Shown here: positions 34,601-42,916 of the stretch, in pieces
How the letters are laid out: each line of letters opens with the position of its first letter
How positions within the stretch are numbered: the stretch's first letter is position 1
Source: CAYYFX01 sp964571855
GTDB lineage: Bacteria > ARS69
Reading direction: 5' to 3'
Assembly: GCA_964571855.1 (NCBI GenBank)
Contig: CAZNDO010000018.1
Span: 1 to 64,000 of the forward strand
Length of the DNA: 64,000 nt
The notes under the pieces: model-generated
Databases searched by the model: none
What the model was told of the DNA's origin: nothing
Seen by the model: the letters and a program-made list of their open reading frames with translations, nothing else
Position numbers and translations under genes: made by a program

Positions 34601-34844
34601 GCCCCCACGGCCCGGCGCGGAAGCCGGGCGACTCGTAGCTCTTCCCCTCGAGCGCGATGCGGCAGTGGCAGACGTCCGAGTGGCGCCAGCCGCCGGGAAT
34701 GGCGGCGGCCAGCGCCAGCAGCATCTCCTCGATGGGACGACGGCGCCGGGACAGGATCTCCTCGGCGCGGTACAGGCAGGCGAGCTCCTGCTCGCGCTTG
34801 CCCAGCTCGTCCCGGAGACGATCCGCATCGGAACGGACGCCCAA
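31683..34844 (-). CDS. PEP/pyruvate-binding-domain protein with C-terminal nucleotidyltransferase
   Basis: About 1053 residues. The N-terminal 150 residues look GAF-like (a helix rich in Glu/Arg, then SDVCHCRIALEG). Residues about 350-710 match the ATP-binding domain of PEP synthase/pyruvate phosphate dikinase: GGKSSGLFVAMQLA, the arginine motif IVRSSSLLEDGTEAAFSG near 441 and LLQCRPQS near 700. There is no phosphohistidine (TSCH) or PEP-utilising C-terminal domain, so it cannot be a complete PEP synthase. Near 960 a nucleotidyltransferase motif appears (GNTKSGTAEADSDIDLIV). The start is chosen as TTG at 34844 because GGGGGAGG lies just upstream; the first in-frame ATG would remove about 50 residues. 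It follows glutamate dehydrogenase by 29 bases. Its substrate is unknown. Confidence 0.75.
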   Translation of the reverse strand: MGVRSDADRLRDELGKREQELACLYRAEEILSRRRRPIEEMLLALAAAIPGGWRHSDVCHCRIALEGKSYESPGFRAGPWGLSAPLDVDGYPVGEISVYYTEERPGDADGPFVEGERRLLGALAKLTGLRLSHRARAERIKEDAHLADVTGSPGRDWRVILDFLRRTDQALLLRMTRKMINYLCWHGVPGAPELLREFAPDPTGASGSSTENRPSARQRHVEVDSLVKRTFDVAEEHLSEAEILKRIQQWIQEDKSADLAGALERLDSSLADITEALDRFRRTGVDESTLSPSSQTQLRVALLRRFFSERTEFIAAARDAVRVGDFCDIAPRIIATPRSRGKLGGKSSGLFVAMQLARHATDDLFADVRVPRTWYVASDAQLDFIRYNNLEDLYDRKYQDIDQIRQDYPHVIQLFKNSHFPPDVIRGLSLALDDLGQRPLIVRSSSLLEDGTEAAFSGKYKSLFLANRGSKRVRLEALQDAIAEVYASIFSPDPIQYRAERDLLDVHEEMGIMIQEVVGKQVGRYFLPAFAGVAFSNNDFRWSPRIRRSDGLIRLVPGLGTRAVDRLGDDYPVLLAPGQPGIRANITPEEIVRYAPSKVDAIDLETGTFETADFEAMLRTCGREYPEIRRLVSRFEDGRLVRPLGLGSNFETGTWIVTFDGLVAETPFVAQIRGLLQLLEKKLGGPVDIEFASDGEHLYLLQCRPQSYSLSPQPAPIPRTLRREETLFTANRHVSNGSATNVTHVVYVDPEEYAGLPDHEAFLRVGRAVGRLNAMLPKRQFILLGPGRWGSRGDVRLGVSVTYSDINNTALLAEIARRREGYMPDLSFGTHFFQDLVEAGIRYLPLYPDEPGNVLDERFLTGSRSVLTELLPEFADLEHVVKVIDVPATLGGKTLSVLMNGELDKAVAVFVAAPGVRGGNGHGAADSHHASSWREYMAQRLAAEIDRDRWPVRQVYLAGNTKSGTAEADSDIDLIVHFEGDEALRRELEQWLDGWSRSLDEANYLRTGQRRGGLLDIAWVTDEDVRLRRGAAEGIGAAADAARPLLPDAEAGP

Positions 34845-34873
34845 CGGATCCTCCCCCGGCCTCCCGCGGCCGA

Positions 34874-36181
34874 TCAGACCCAGCCGCGCTCCCGGCACGC
34901 CTCGGCCACGCGCGTGATGCCGATGACGTACGCCGCGTCGCGCATGAACAGCTTCTCGCGCTGCGCCAGATCGTACGCGGAGTGGAACGCCGCCGTCATC
35001 TTCGTGTCCAGCTTCGTCAGCACCTCGTCCCGGCCCCAGAAGTAGTTCATGTTGCTCTGGACCTGCTCGAAGTAGCTGCAGGTGACCCCGCCGGCATTCG
35101 CCAGGAAGTCCGGGATGACCATGATGCCGCGGCCCTTGATGACCTCGTCCGCCTCCAGCGTGGTCGGCCCGTTCGCGCCCTCCGCGATCAGCTTCACGGT
35201 GGGCTTGATGGCGTTCACGTTGTCGGCGTGGATCTGGTTCTCGTACGCGGCCGGGATGAGGATGTCCACCTCCTGCTCCAGCCACGCATCCGCCGGCAGC
35301 AGCTCGTAGCCCGCGTCCCGGGCCTTCTGCTTGTCGATGCCGCCGAACCGGTCCGTGATGGACACGAGCTGGTCCATGTCGATGCCGTCGCGCTTGCGGA
35401 ACGTGTAGGCGCGCTTGTCGCCCTGGTCCCAGCACGCCACGGCCACGACCTTGCCGCCCAGCTCCTGGTACAGCCGGATGGCGTACTGCGCCACGTTGCC
35501 GAAGCCCTGCACGCTGGCCACGGTGCCCGCCGCCTTCTTGCCCATCGCGGCCAGGGCCTCGCGCACGGTGTAGATCACGCCGTAGCCCGTGGCCTCCACG
35601 CGCCCGAGCGACCCGCCCAGCGCCACCGGCTTGCCGGTGATGAAGCCGGGCGCGTGGGTGCCGGTGATGGCCTCGTATTCGTCCAGCATCCAGATCATGT
35701 GCCGGGCGGACGTCATCACGTCCGGCGCCGGGACGTCGGACTCGGGGCCCACGTTCCGCACGATCTGGCGCACCCACTTCCGGCAGATCTGCTCCTGCTC
35801 CCGGTCGCTCAGCTCGTGCGGGTCGCAGATCACGCCGCCCTTGGCGCCGCCGAGGGGGATGTCCGCGAGCGCGCACTTCCAGGTCATCCACATCGAGAGG
35901 GCCCGGACCGTGTCCAGGGTCTCCTGGGGGTGGAAGCGGATGCCGCCCTTGCACGGCCCGCGCGCGTCGTTGTGCTGGACGCGGAACCCCTTGAAGACGC
36001 GGCGGCTGCCGTCGTCCATCTTGATCGGCATGAGGAACGAGTACTCGCGCAGCGGCTCCCGCAGGAGCGCGCGCGTGGCGTCGTCCAGCCCGATCAGGTT
36101 GGCGACGCGGTCGAACTGACCCTGGGCCACGTGGAAGGCGTTGAACGGCTTCACCGGCCCGGCGGTGGTGGTGGCGGTCAT
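34874..36181 (-). CDS. gdhA: Glutamate dehydrogenase
   Basis: A 435-residue enzyme interconverting glutamate with 2-oxoglutarate and ammonia. Signature parts are GPCKGGIRFHP near 75-85, the substrate-binding WK at 101-102, the catalytic-lysine motif PLGGAKGGV with K114, a dinucleotide fold (SVQGFGNVAQYA near 204-215), and the late NAGGVTCSYFEQVQ. The length is that of the hexameric small type, without the long extensions of the 115- or 180-kDa forms. Coenzyme preference cannot be told reliably. The start at 36181 has AAGGAGAGG upstream. It is the first gene of a unit with the PEP-binding-domain protein. A weak -10 (TAGATT) is on the minus strand at 36233-36238. Confidence 0.95.
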   Translation of the reverse strand: MTATTTAGPVKPFNAFHVAQGQFDRVANLIGLDDATRALLREPLREYSFLMPIKMDDGSRRVFKGFRVQHNDARGPCKGGIRFHPQETLDTVRALSMWMTWKCALADIPLGGAKGGVICDPHELSDREQEQICRKWVRQIVRNVGPESDVPAPDVMTSARHMIWMLDEYEAITGTHAPGFITGKPVALGGSLGRVEATGYGVIYTVREALAAMGKKAAGTVASVQGFGNVAQYAIRLYQELGGKVVAVACWDQGDKRAYTFRKRDGIDMDQLVSITDRFGGIDKQKARDAGYELLPADAWLEQEVDILIPAAYENQIHADNVNAIKPTVKLIAEGANGPTTLEADEVIKGRGIMVIPDFLANAGGVTCSYFEQVQSNMNYFWGRDEVLTKLDTKMTAAFHSAYDLAQREKLFMRDAAYVIGITRVAEACRERGWV

Positions 36182-36285
36182 CGGAAGACCTCTCCTTCGA
36201 GTGGACGCTGCCTGGCGCGTCCGAGGCCCACCAATCTACCGCGGGTCCGGGGCGGGGAGGAAGGGATCCCGGACGGAAGGGGAAC

Positions 36286-36301
36286 GGCCCGGAAACGGGC
36301 C
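36286..36301 (-). terminator. GAAA-tetraloop hairpin after the cytochrome operon
   Basis: GGCCCG at 36286-36291 pairs with CGGGCC at 36296-36301 around GAAA. It lies 27 bases past the last codon of the barrel gene, ahead of the gdhA leader. It is short and lacks a U-tract, so terminator function is only likely from its position. Confidence 0.35.
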
Positions 36302-36328
36302 TGGAGAGGCCCCTGGGGCCCGCCGGAC

Positions 36329-37870
36329 CTAGAACCGCCACCCCGCCGACGCGTGGATCTGCGTGGTCTTCTCCGCCGCCCCCCGGCTCCGCTCCACGGA
36401 CGCCAGCACCAGCCAGGACCGCCCGACCGCGACGTCGGTGTCCAGGGACACCCAGGTCAGGCGCGTGTCGGCCCCCGTGGCCGCTGCGTGCTCCCGCCGC
36501 TCGCCGAGCGACGCTCCCACGTGCGCCCGGTTCGTCACGTTCATCCCCACGGTCCCCGACAGCAGCCAGCCGTCCGTGCGATCGGAGGTGTACCGCGTTG
36601 TCCGCGTGCTGCCCGTCAGGCTGCGGAAGCGCGCGGTGCCGGCGCGACCGCGCAGCGTGTACGCGTTCGTGCCGCCGGAGGAACCGCCGCCTGCGCGGCG
36701 GAAGTCCGCCGCCACGGACGCGCGTCGCGCCGGGCGGTACTCCAGGCCGCTCCAGTAGCCGTTGCGGTAGGCGTCGTCGAAGTCCGTCTCCGGGGTCACG
36801 AGGTTGCGGTACAGCCGCACGTTGCGCCGCGTGTCCGCCCCGCCGTCCACGGACCACTTGTCCGCGAAGCGCCAGCGGGCGTTCACGAGCGCGCTCGTCG
36901 CCGTGACCGCGTCCTCCCCCGCCTTCCGCTTCCACCCGCGGGCCAGGTCCACTTCCTGCACGGCGAACGCCTCCAGCTTCCCGCCCGACATCCGGCCCTG
37001 CAGCGCGAAGTACTCGCGGTCGATCGTGGACCCCGCGTACGAGCCCACGGCCGCCAGCGTGAGCCGCCACAGGCCGGCCCGTCCGCCGCTGCCGCCGCGC
37101 TCGATCCACACGCCGTGCTCGCGGATGTCCGTGGACGTCCCGAAGGAGCGCGGGTCCGGCTGGTACCCGAAGAACCCGCCGGTCCCCCAGCGCTCGCCGC
37201 GCCACTCGGCCATGACGCCGTCGAACACGCCGACCGAACTGAGCGACGTGGACACCTGCCGCCCGAGGGCCGCGTGCGCGCCGCCGGTGGGGCGGCCGTA
37301 CTCCGCGAGCAGCCGGTACACGCGCGTGCGCCCGGTGTCCTCGTCCGGCCGGTAGGTGCGGCGCGCGCGCGCGTCCACGGACACGCGCCACTCCCCCGCC
37401 ACGCGTCCGTCCGCGCGCACGTCCACGCCCGGCTCGGAGTACCCGCGATCCAGGGACGACCCGTCCACGAGCCCCAGGTACCGCACGTCGATGCGGCCGC
37501 GGAGCGGTCGGTCCCGCCGCGACGTCCGCGGCTTCGCCTCGGGCTTCGGCGCCTCGTCCACCACGGGCTCGCCCGCGCGCACGGGGCGGAAGGTGACGGC
37601 ATCGCCCACGCGGATCTCCGCGTCCGGCTCCACGCGCCGGCAGGACGCGCGTTTGGACGACAGCGCGGTCACCTCGAGCCACGTCACGAGCAGTCCCTCG
37701 CGGCGCACCTCGACCACCTCGCCCTTCGCCAGACCGGCCTCCGTGCCGGCGTCCACGTACACCGTGGTGGTCGTGACATAGCTGACGGCGGCGCGAACGG
37801 TCTCCGCCGCGCGGGACGGGACCGCCGTGGCGAGCAGCACGGCGAGGGCGAGAGCGACGGCGCGCGGCAT
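36329..37870 (-). CDS. Outer-membrane beta-barrel of the large electron-transfer operon
   Basis: A 513-residue exported protein, last gene of the six-gene operon. The signal peptide ends in SRA near residue 20. Residues 22-100 form a small beta domain (TVYVDAGTEAGLAKGEVVEV), a type found before some porins. Residues about 120-513 are many alternating beta strands separated by charged turns, and the protein ends SAGWRF, the terminal aromatic expected by the barrel assembly machinery. There are no heme motifs. The ATG overlaps the stop of the 16-heme cytochrome. By position it should be the porin that holds or passes a cytochrome through the outer membrane, like MtrB or OmbB, though it shows no obvious similarity to either. 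Confidence 0.8.
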   Translation of the reverse strand: MPRAVALALAVLLATAVPSRAAETVRAAVSYVTTTTVYVDAGTEAGLAKGEVVEVRREGLLVTWLEVTALSSKRASCRRVEPDAEIRVGDAVTFRPVRAGEPVVDEAPKPEAKPRTSRRDRPLRGRIDVRYLGLVDGSSLDRGYSEPGVDVRADGRVAGEWRVSVDARARRTYRPDEDTGRTRVYRLLAEYGRPTGGAHAALGRQVSTSLSSVGVFDGVMAEWRGERWGTGGFFGYQPDPRSFGTSTDIREHGVWIERGGSGGRAGLWRLTLAAVGSYAGSTIDREYFALQGRMSGGKLEAFAVQEVDLARGWKRKAGEDAVTATSALVNARWRFADKWSVDGGADTRRNVRLYRNLVTPETDFDDAYRNGYWSGLEYRPARRASVAADFRRAGGGSSGGTNAYTLRGRAGTARFRSLTGSTRTTRYTSDRTDGWLLSGTVGMNVTNRAHVGASLGERREHAAATGADTRLTWVSLDTDVAVGRSWLVLASVERSRGAAEKTTQIHASAGWRF

Positions 37871-39156
37871 CAGTGCCTCCCGTCCGGATGGCAGCGGTAG
37901 CAGGCCGCGCTGTTGTACGCGTACCCGGGTTCGCCGCGGTGCTTGTTGTCCACCTCGCTGCGATTCGAGTGCTCGTGGCACAGGATGCACTCGAACACGG
38001 CGTAGTTCGCGGGCGCCACGTGGCAGTCCGCGCAAGCGGACCACTTCCCGCGATGCGTGCCGCTGTTGATCGGGAAGTAGCGGCCGTCGTGGTCGAACGT
38101 GGCGCCGTACCAGCCGGACGTGCCGTGGCAGTCGGCGCAGGACGTGGGGAACCCCGTGCCGGCGTGCGGCGGGTTCGTCGTGGCGTCGTACTCGCCGCGA
38201 TGGCAGCCCACGCACTCGGGGGAGAGCGGTCCGATGGGTCCCGTGCCGTGGCAGGCCGCGCACTCGGCGCCGGCGTGCCGCCCCGTGAGCGCGAACCCGG
38301 TGACCGCATGGTCGAACGACGCGCCGTCCCAGCTCGCCGTCCCGTGGCAGCGTGCGCAGTCCGTGGGAAAGCCCACGGAGGCATGCGCCGGCGCCGTCGT
38401 GGCGTCGTAGTCCGCGCGGTGGCAGCTCACGCACTCCGCGGACACGCGCGCCGGCGGACCCTCGCCGTGGCACGACGCGCACTGCACGCCGATGTGCGCA
38501 CCGGTGAGCGGGAACGCGGTGGCGGAGTGGTCGAACGTGCCGCCCGCGAAGGACGACGTGGAGTGGCACCGCGCACAGTCCGTGGAGTACCCGCCCGCCA
38601 CGTGGTCCGGGTTCTTCGCCGCCTGGTAATCCGCCAGGTGGCAGCCCTCGCACGTCTCCGCCGTCCCCGCGAAGCGCATGGCGCTCCCCGCCTGCGGCCG
38701 GTGGCAGGCCGCGCAGTCCGTGGTCAGGTGCGCGCCGGTCAGCGGGAACCGGCCGAGGCGATGCTGCCGCACGGCCTCCGCGCGATCGATGAAGTCCCGC
38801 GTGGTGTGGCAGCGCGCGCAATCGATCCCCATCTCGCCCCGGTGCACGTCCTGGTGGCAGTCCGCGCAGCGGCTCCCGGACGTCTCCGCGAACTCCAGCG
38901 ACGTGTGGCACAGGAGGCACGGCACGTCCTTGTGCGAGCCGTCCAGCGGAAAGCCGAACCGCGAGTGGTCGAACTCCGCGGTCGGCTTCGCCGGCGTCCA
39001 CGACTCAGCCCGGTGGCACAGCGCGCAGTCCTGCTTGAAGGAACCGTGCGGGTTCGGCGTGGCCACCTGCGGCGTGACGGCCGCGGACGGCTCCGCGCCG
39101 CGGGCCGCCACGGGCAGGATCGCCATGACGAGAAGCACGGGCAGATGACGGAGCAT
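37870..39156 (-). CDS. 16-heme c-type cytochrome
   Basis: A 428-residue exported cytochrome with sixteen CXXCH sites, from CALCH near residue 43 to CYRCH near 422. The signal peptide ends near ARGAEP (residue 21) without a lipobox. The hemes sit in repeats of the form FDH-x(4)-FPL-x-G-x-H-x(4)-CxxCH, where the FDH and GxH histidines are good distal-ligand candidates. The N-terminal about 170 and C-terminal about 90 residues are nearly the same as in the 25-heme neighbour, so the two are tandem paralogues differing in the number of middle modules. The ATG overlaps the upstream stop (TGATG), and GGGAGG lies before it. Confidence 0.92.
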   Translation of the reverse strand: MLRHLPVLLVMAILPVAARGAEPSAAVTPQVATPNPHGSFKQDCALCHRAESWTPAKPTAEFDHSRFGFPLDGSHKDVPCLLCHTSLEFAETSGSRCADCHQDVHRGEMGIDCARCHTTRDFIDRAEAVRQHRLGRFPLTGAHLTTDCAACHRPQAGSAMRFAGTAETCEGCHLADYQAAKNPDHVAGGYSTDCARCHSTSSFAGGTFDHSATAFPLTGAHIGVQCASCHGEGPPARVSAECVSCHRADYDATTAPAHASVGFPTDCARCHGTASWDGASFDHAVTGFALTGRHAGAECAACHGTGPIGPLSPECVGCHRGEYDATTNPPHAGTGFPTSCADCHGTSGWYGATFDHDGRYFPINSGTHRGKWSACADCHVAPANYAVFECILCHEHSNRSEVDNKHRGEPGYAYNSAACYRCHPDGRH

Positions 39157-41159
39157 CACGACCTCCCGTCCGGGTGGCAGCGGTAGCACGCCGCGCTGTT
39201 GTAGGAGTACCCGGACTCCCCCTGGTGGTCCCGATCCACCTTCGCACGGTCGGAGTGCTGGTGACACAGGATGCACTCGAAGACCGAGTAGTTCGTGGGC
39301 GACACGTGGCAGTCCGCGCACGTGGACCACTCGCCGCGGTGCCGGCCGCTGTAGATCGGGAAGTACAGACCGTCGTGATCGAACGTGGCGCCGTCCCAGC
39401 CGGTCGTGCCGTGGCAGGCCGCGCAGTCCGTGGGGAACCCGGCGCCCGCGTGCGGCGGGCTCGTGGTGGCGTCGTACTCCGGGCGGTGACAATCCACGCA
39501 CTCCGGCGACAGTGATCCGATCGGGCCCGTGCCGTGGCACGCGGCGCACTCGGCGGCGGCGTGCCGGCCGGTCAACGGGAAACCGGTGGAGGCGTGATCG
39601 AACGACGCGCCGTCCCAGCTCGCCGTCCCGTGGCAGGTGACGCAGTCCGTGGGGAATCCCACCGACGCGTGGCTCGGGGACGTCGTGCCGTCGTAGTCGG
39701 CGCGGTGGCACCCCACGCACTCCAGCGGCGGCGGGCCGGAGCCGCCGTGGCATTGCGCGCACGTCGCGATCAGGTGCGCGCCCGTCAGCGGGAATCCGGT
39801 GGTGGAGTGGTTGAACGTGGCGCCCGGCCACCCGGAGGTCCCGTGGCACGAGGCGCAATCCGTGGAGAAGCCCACCGCCGCATGGTTCGGATCCGTGCTC
39901 GCGTCGTACTCGCCGCGATGGCAGTCCACGCACTCCGGCGAGATCGACCCGATCGGCCCCGTGCCGTGGCAGGCCGCGCACTCCGGCCCCAGGTGGCGGC
40001 CGGTGAGAGGGAAGCCGGTGGACGCGTGATCGAACGACGCCCCGTCCCAGCTCGCCGTCCCGTGGCACGTCACGCAGTCGGTGGGAAAACCCACGGACGC
40101 GTGGCTCGGGGCGGTGGTGCCGTCGTAGTCCGCGCGGTGGCAGCCCACGCACTCGGACGGCGGCGCGCTGCCCGTCGCGCCGCCATGGCAGTCCGCGCAC
40201 GACGTCACGACGTGCGCGCCGGTCAGCGGGAAGCCCGTCCCGGCGTGGTCGAACGTGGCCGTTCCCCATGCGACGGTGGAGTGGCAGGACGCGCAGTCCG
40301 TGGGGAAGCCGACCGCGGCATGCGGCGGGTCGAGCGTGGCGTCGTAGTCCGCGCGGTGGCAGCTCGCGCACTCGGCGGACACCGGTCCCGGCGGGCCCTC
40401 GCCGTGGCACGCCGCGCACTGCACGCTCGTGTGCGCCCCGGTCAGCGGGAACGCAGTGGCGGAGTGATCGAATGTTCCGCCCGCGAACGACGACGTGGAG
40501 TGGCAGGCCGCACAGTCCGTGGAGAAGCCGCCGGCCACGTGGTCCGGGGACTTCGCCGCCTGGTAGTCCGCCATGTGGCAGCCTTCGCAGGTCTCCGACG
40601 TCCCCGCGAACCGCATGGCGCTCCCGGCCTGCGGCCGGTGGCACGCGGCGCAGTCCGTGGTCAGGTGCGCGCCGGTGAGGGGGAAGCGTCCCAGGCGGTG
40701 CTTGCGCACGGCCTCCGCGCGGTCGATGAAGTCCCGCGTGTCGTGGCAGCGAGCGCAGTCCATGCCCATCTCGCCGCGGTGCACGTCCTGGTGGCAGTCC
40801 GCGCACCGGCTCCCCGACGTCTCGGCGAACTCCAGCGACGTATGGCACAGGAGGCACGGAACGTCCTTGTGCGAACCGTCCAGCGGGAAGCCGGTCTTCG
40901 AGTGATCGAAGTCCGTGGGGCTCTTCGCCGGCGTCCACGACTCGGCCCGGTGGCAAAGCGCGCAGTCCTGCTTGAAGGAACCGTGCGGGTTCGGCGTGGC
41001 CACCTGCGGCTTCGCGGGTGCGGACCCGGACGCCGCGGCGCCCTCCCCGGCAGCGGACGAAGCCGCCGGCATCGCGGCGAGCGCGAGCGCCCCGGCTTGG
41101 ACGGACAGGCGGAAGAGCAGGCGGACCGCGGGCGGGCGGCGGATCATGGCGAACCTCAT
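39156..41159 (-). CDS. 25-heme c-type cytochrome built of tandem triheme modules
   Basis: A 667-residue exported cytochrome with twenty-five CXXCH motifs, about one heme per 26 residues. After a signal peptide (about 1-40) comes the same N-terminal block as the 16-heme paralogue. The middle is made of units of about 72 residues, each with three hemes: a CAACH after GRH or GAH, a CVxCHR before YD, and a CxxCHGT before W-x-GA-x-FDH. The C-terminal block ends in CYRCHPDGRS. Two starts are possible: ATG at 41159, overlapping the upstream stop, and ATG at 41147, which has GAGG six bases upstream. It is probably a nanowire-like periplasmic or surface electron carrier; its location is not certain. 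Confidence 0.92.
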   Translation of the reverse strand: MRFAMIRRPPAVRLLFRLSVQAGALALAAMPAASSAAGEGAAASGSAPAKPQVATPNPHGSFKQDCALCHRAESWTPAKSPTDFDHSKTGFPLDGSHKDVPCLLCHTSLEFAETSGSRCADCHQDVHRGEMGMDCARCHDTRDFIDRAEAVRKHRLGRFPLTGAHLTTDCAACHRPQAGSAMRFAGTSETCEGCHMADYQAAKSPDHVAGGFSTDCAACHSTSSFAGGTFDHSATAFPLTGAHTSVQCAACHGEGPPGPVSAECASCHRADYDATLDPPHAAVGFPTDCASCHSTVAWGTATFDHAGTGFPLTGAHVVTSCADCHGGATGSAPPSECVGCHRADYDGTTAPSHASVGFPTDCVTCHGTASWDGASFDHASTGFPLTGRHLGPECAACHGTGPIGSISPECVDCHRGEYDASTDPNHAAVGFSTDCASCHGTSGWPGATFNHSTTGFPLTGAHLIATCAQCHGGSGPPPLECVGCHRADYDGTTSPSHASVGFPTDCVTCHGTASWDGASFDHASTGFPLTGRHAAAECAACHGTGPIGSLSPECVDCHRPEYDATTSPPHAGAGFPTDCAACHGTTGWDGATFDHDGLYFPIYSGRHRGEWSTCADCHVSPTNYSVFECILCHQHSDRAKVDRDHQGESGYSYNSAACYRCHPDGRS
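39529..40398 (-). repeat. Tandem ~432-bp modules inside the 25-heme gene
   Basis: Bases from 39529 and from 39961 repeat with a constant 432-base offset and roughly 90% identity in the best part (for example around 39583-39720 and 40015-40152). A third, less similar start lies near 40399. Each copy encodes 144 residues with six hemes, that is two triheme units. The neighbouring gene has a related copy around 38297-38420. The two paralogous genes also share their 5' parts at an offset of 1937 bases (about 38500-39075 with 40437-41012). Confidence 0.75.
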
Positions 41160-42916
41160 CCGGGGGATCCGGTGGACTGCGGGGTCCCGGCCACGTGGCA
41201 GGCCTCGCACGCGGTGGGCGCTCCCACCCACACCGCGCCGCGCTTCCCGTCCGGCAGGGTCCCCTCGGCGTGGCAGGCCGCACACGCCACCTTCGCGTGG
41301 GCGCCGGCCAGCGGGAACTTCGTCTTCTCGTGATCGAAGCGGACGGCCGGCCGGAACGTGTCCGCGCCGTGGCAGACGCTGCACTCGTCCCCGCCCTTGC
41401 GCTTCGCGAACTGGCCGCCGTGCGGGTCCTCGTGGCAGTCCCGGCAGGCACGCGCCTTCTCCTGGAACGACAGATCCGGCCACGCCTTCGCGGTCCCGAG
41501 CAGCGTGGACTCCGGGTGCTTCGTCTCCAGGCCCTGGTGGCACAGGAAGCACGGCACGGCCGCGTGCGCGCCCTCCAGCGGGAACTCGTACGCCGCGTGC
41601 GCCGCCGGGTCCACGCGGGAGGGCGCGAACGCCGCCGGATCGTGGCAGGCAAGGCACTTGTCGTCGGTGGCCCCGAGCGCCTCGCGATGCGGGTCCGCGT
41701 GGCAGTCCACGCACTGCATGGTCTGGAACCGCAGCAGCACGCCGGCGGTCCCGATGCGCTTCGCGTCCGGCAGGGGCGGCAGGTGCGCGCGCTGCGGTCC
41801 GTGGCACGCCTCGCACGCCGCCTTCTCGTGCGCGCCCTGCAGCGGGAAGCGCAGCGCCGCGTGGTCCGCCACCGTGAACTTCGCGGGGCGGAACGTGGTC
41901 ACGTCGTGGCAGCTCTCGCAGCGCCCGCCGTCGGCGCGACGCGCGAGCTGCCCGCCGTGCGCGTCCGCGTGGCAGTCCGCGCACTTCGCGAACGCGGGCC
42001 GGAACCGGAAGGGCACCGCCGGGTCCTTCGAGGCGTGGCACTCCCGGCACGCGACCGCGCGGTGCTTCCCTTCCAGCGCGTACTTCGCCTTCGCGTGCCG
42101 CGTCACGTCGAACGTGGACGGCACGAAGCCCTCCACGCGGTGGCACGATTCGCAGTCCACGGCCGCGCCGGCGAGCGTGGCCTCGCCGCGGTGCGGATCC
42201 GCGTGGCAGTCCACGCACTTCGCGAATGCCGGCAGCACGTCGTAGCCGTCCTTGTGGCACTTCGCGCACTCCAGCGCGCGGTGCTTCCCGCGCAGCGGGT
42301 AGCGCGTCTTCTCGTGGTCGAACGCGCCCTGCACCACCTGCTTCCAGTCCGCGGTGGTGTGGCACTCCGTGCAGTTCGCGCCGAAGCGGTCCTTGTGCGG
42401 ATCGGCGTGGCAGGAGAGGCACTGCGTCTCCAGGCCCAGCCGGGAGTCGTCCGCCACCCGGCCCTTGCGCTTCGCGAGGGCCGCGGACTTGCGCAACTCC
42501 GGGCGGTGGCACTTCGCGCACTCCAGGGACGCGTGCTTCCCGTCCAGCGCCCACCCGGTCTTCGCATGGTCGAAGGCGTCGTCGCCCGCCCACTCCACGA
42601 GCGGGAAGTCCACGCCGCCGTGCTCCACGTGGCACTCGGCGCAGGCGCCGGCCGCATCGCGCGCGTGGAAGCCGCGCCCGGCCTCGCGCAGCGCGGCGAT
42701 CTCGCCGTGGCAGGAGAGGCACTGCGCGTCCACGCCCTTCTCCTTGATGCCGTGGCAGGCCAGGCAGTTCTTCACGCCCTCCAGGTCCGCGTGCGCGCGC
42801 GACAGCGGCCCCGGGGAGATCTGGCCCCGGGTCGGAGCGGCGGGCAGGAGGAAGGACACGGCCAACGTCATGACGATCGTCCGGAGCGGGCCGCCGCGCC
42901 GTCTACGCGGGAGCAC
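41156..42916 (-). CDS. 20-heme c-type cytochrome
   Basis: A 586-residue exported cytochrome with twenty CXXCH motifs. The N-terminus is basic (LPRRRRGG) followed by a hydrophobic stretch MTLAVSFLLPAAP and likely cleavage near TRGQ. Six segments follow the operon's FDH or H-x(5)-(F/Y)xL-x-G-x-H-x(4)-CxxCH pattern (for example YPLRGKH then CAKCH), but the modules are longer and more varied than in the 25- and 16-heme proteins, and many CADCHADPH-type sites lie between them. It is therefore a more distant member. The GTG at 42916 lies inside the 3' end of the oxidoreductase gene with GGAGG nine bases upstream. It is the first cytochrome after the inner-membrane genes. Confidence 0.9.
   Translation of the reverse strand: MLPRRRRGGPLRTIVMTLAVSFLLPAAPTRGQISPGPLSRAHADLEGVKNCLACHGIKEKGVDAQCLSCHGEIAALREAGRGFHARDAAGACAECHVEHGGVDFPLVEWAGDDAFDHAKTGWALDGKHASLECAKCHRPELRKSAALAKRKGRVADDSRLGLETQCLSCHADPHKDRFGANCTECHTTADWKQVVQGAFDHEKTRYPLRGKHRALECAKCHKDGYDVLPAFAKCVDCHADPHRGEATLAGAAVDCESCHRVEGFVPSTFDVTRHAKAKYALEGKHRAVACRECHASKDPAVPFRFRPAFAKCADCHADAHGGQLARRADGGRCESCHDVTTFRPAKFTVADHAALRFPLQGAHEKAACEACHGPQRAHLPPLPDAKRIGTAGVLLRFQTMQCVDCHADPHREALGATDDKCLACHDPAAFAPSRVDPAAHAAYEFPLEGAHAAVPCFLCHQGLETKHPESTLLGTAKAWPDLSFQEKARACRDCHEDPHGGQFAKRKGGDECSVCHGADTFRPAVRFDHEKTKFPLAGAHAKVACAACHAEGTLPDGKRGAVWVGAPTACEACHVAGTPQSTGSPG

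Noticed and set aside
31683..38384. A continuous minus-strand open frame of over 2200 codons
   Set aside because: It joins the true frame of the PEP-binding protein with non-coding frames of gdhA, the barrel and a cytochrome gene. The inner parts are Arg/Pro/Gly-rich with no domains, an effect of few stops in GC-rich DNA.
37870..42916. Regularly spaced repeats resembling a CRISPR array
   Set aside because: They are in-frame heme modules in protein-coding genes; repeat units are long (about 216 or 432 bases), imperfect and have no short unique spacers.
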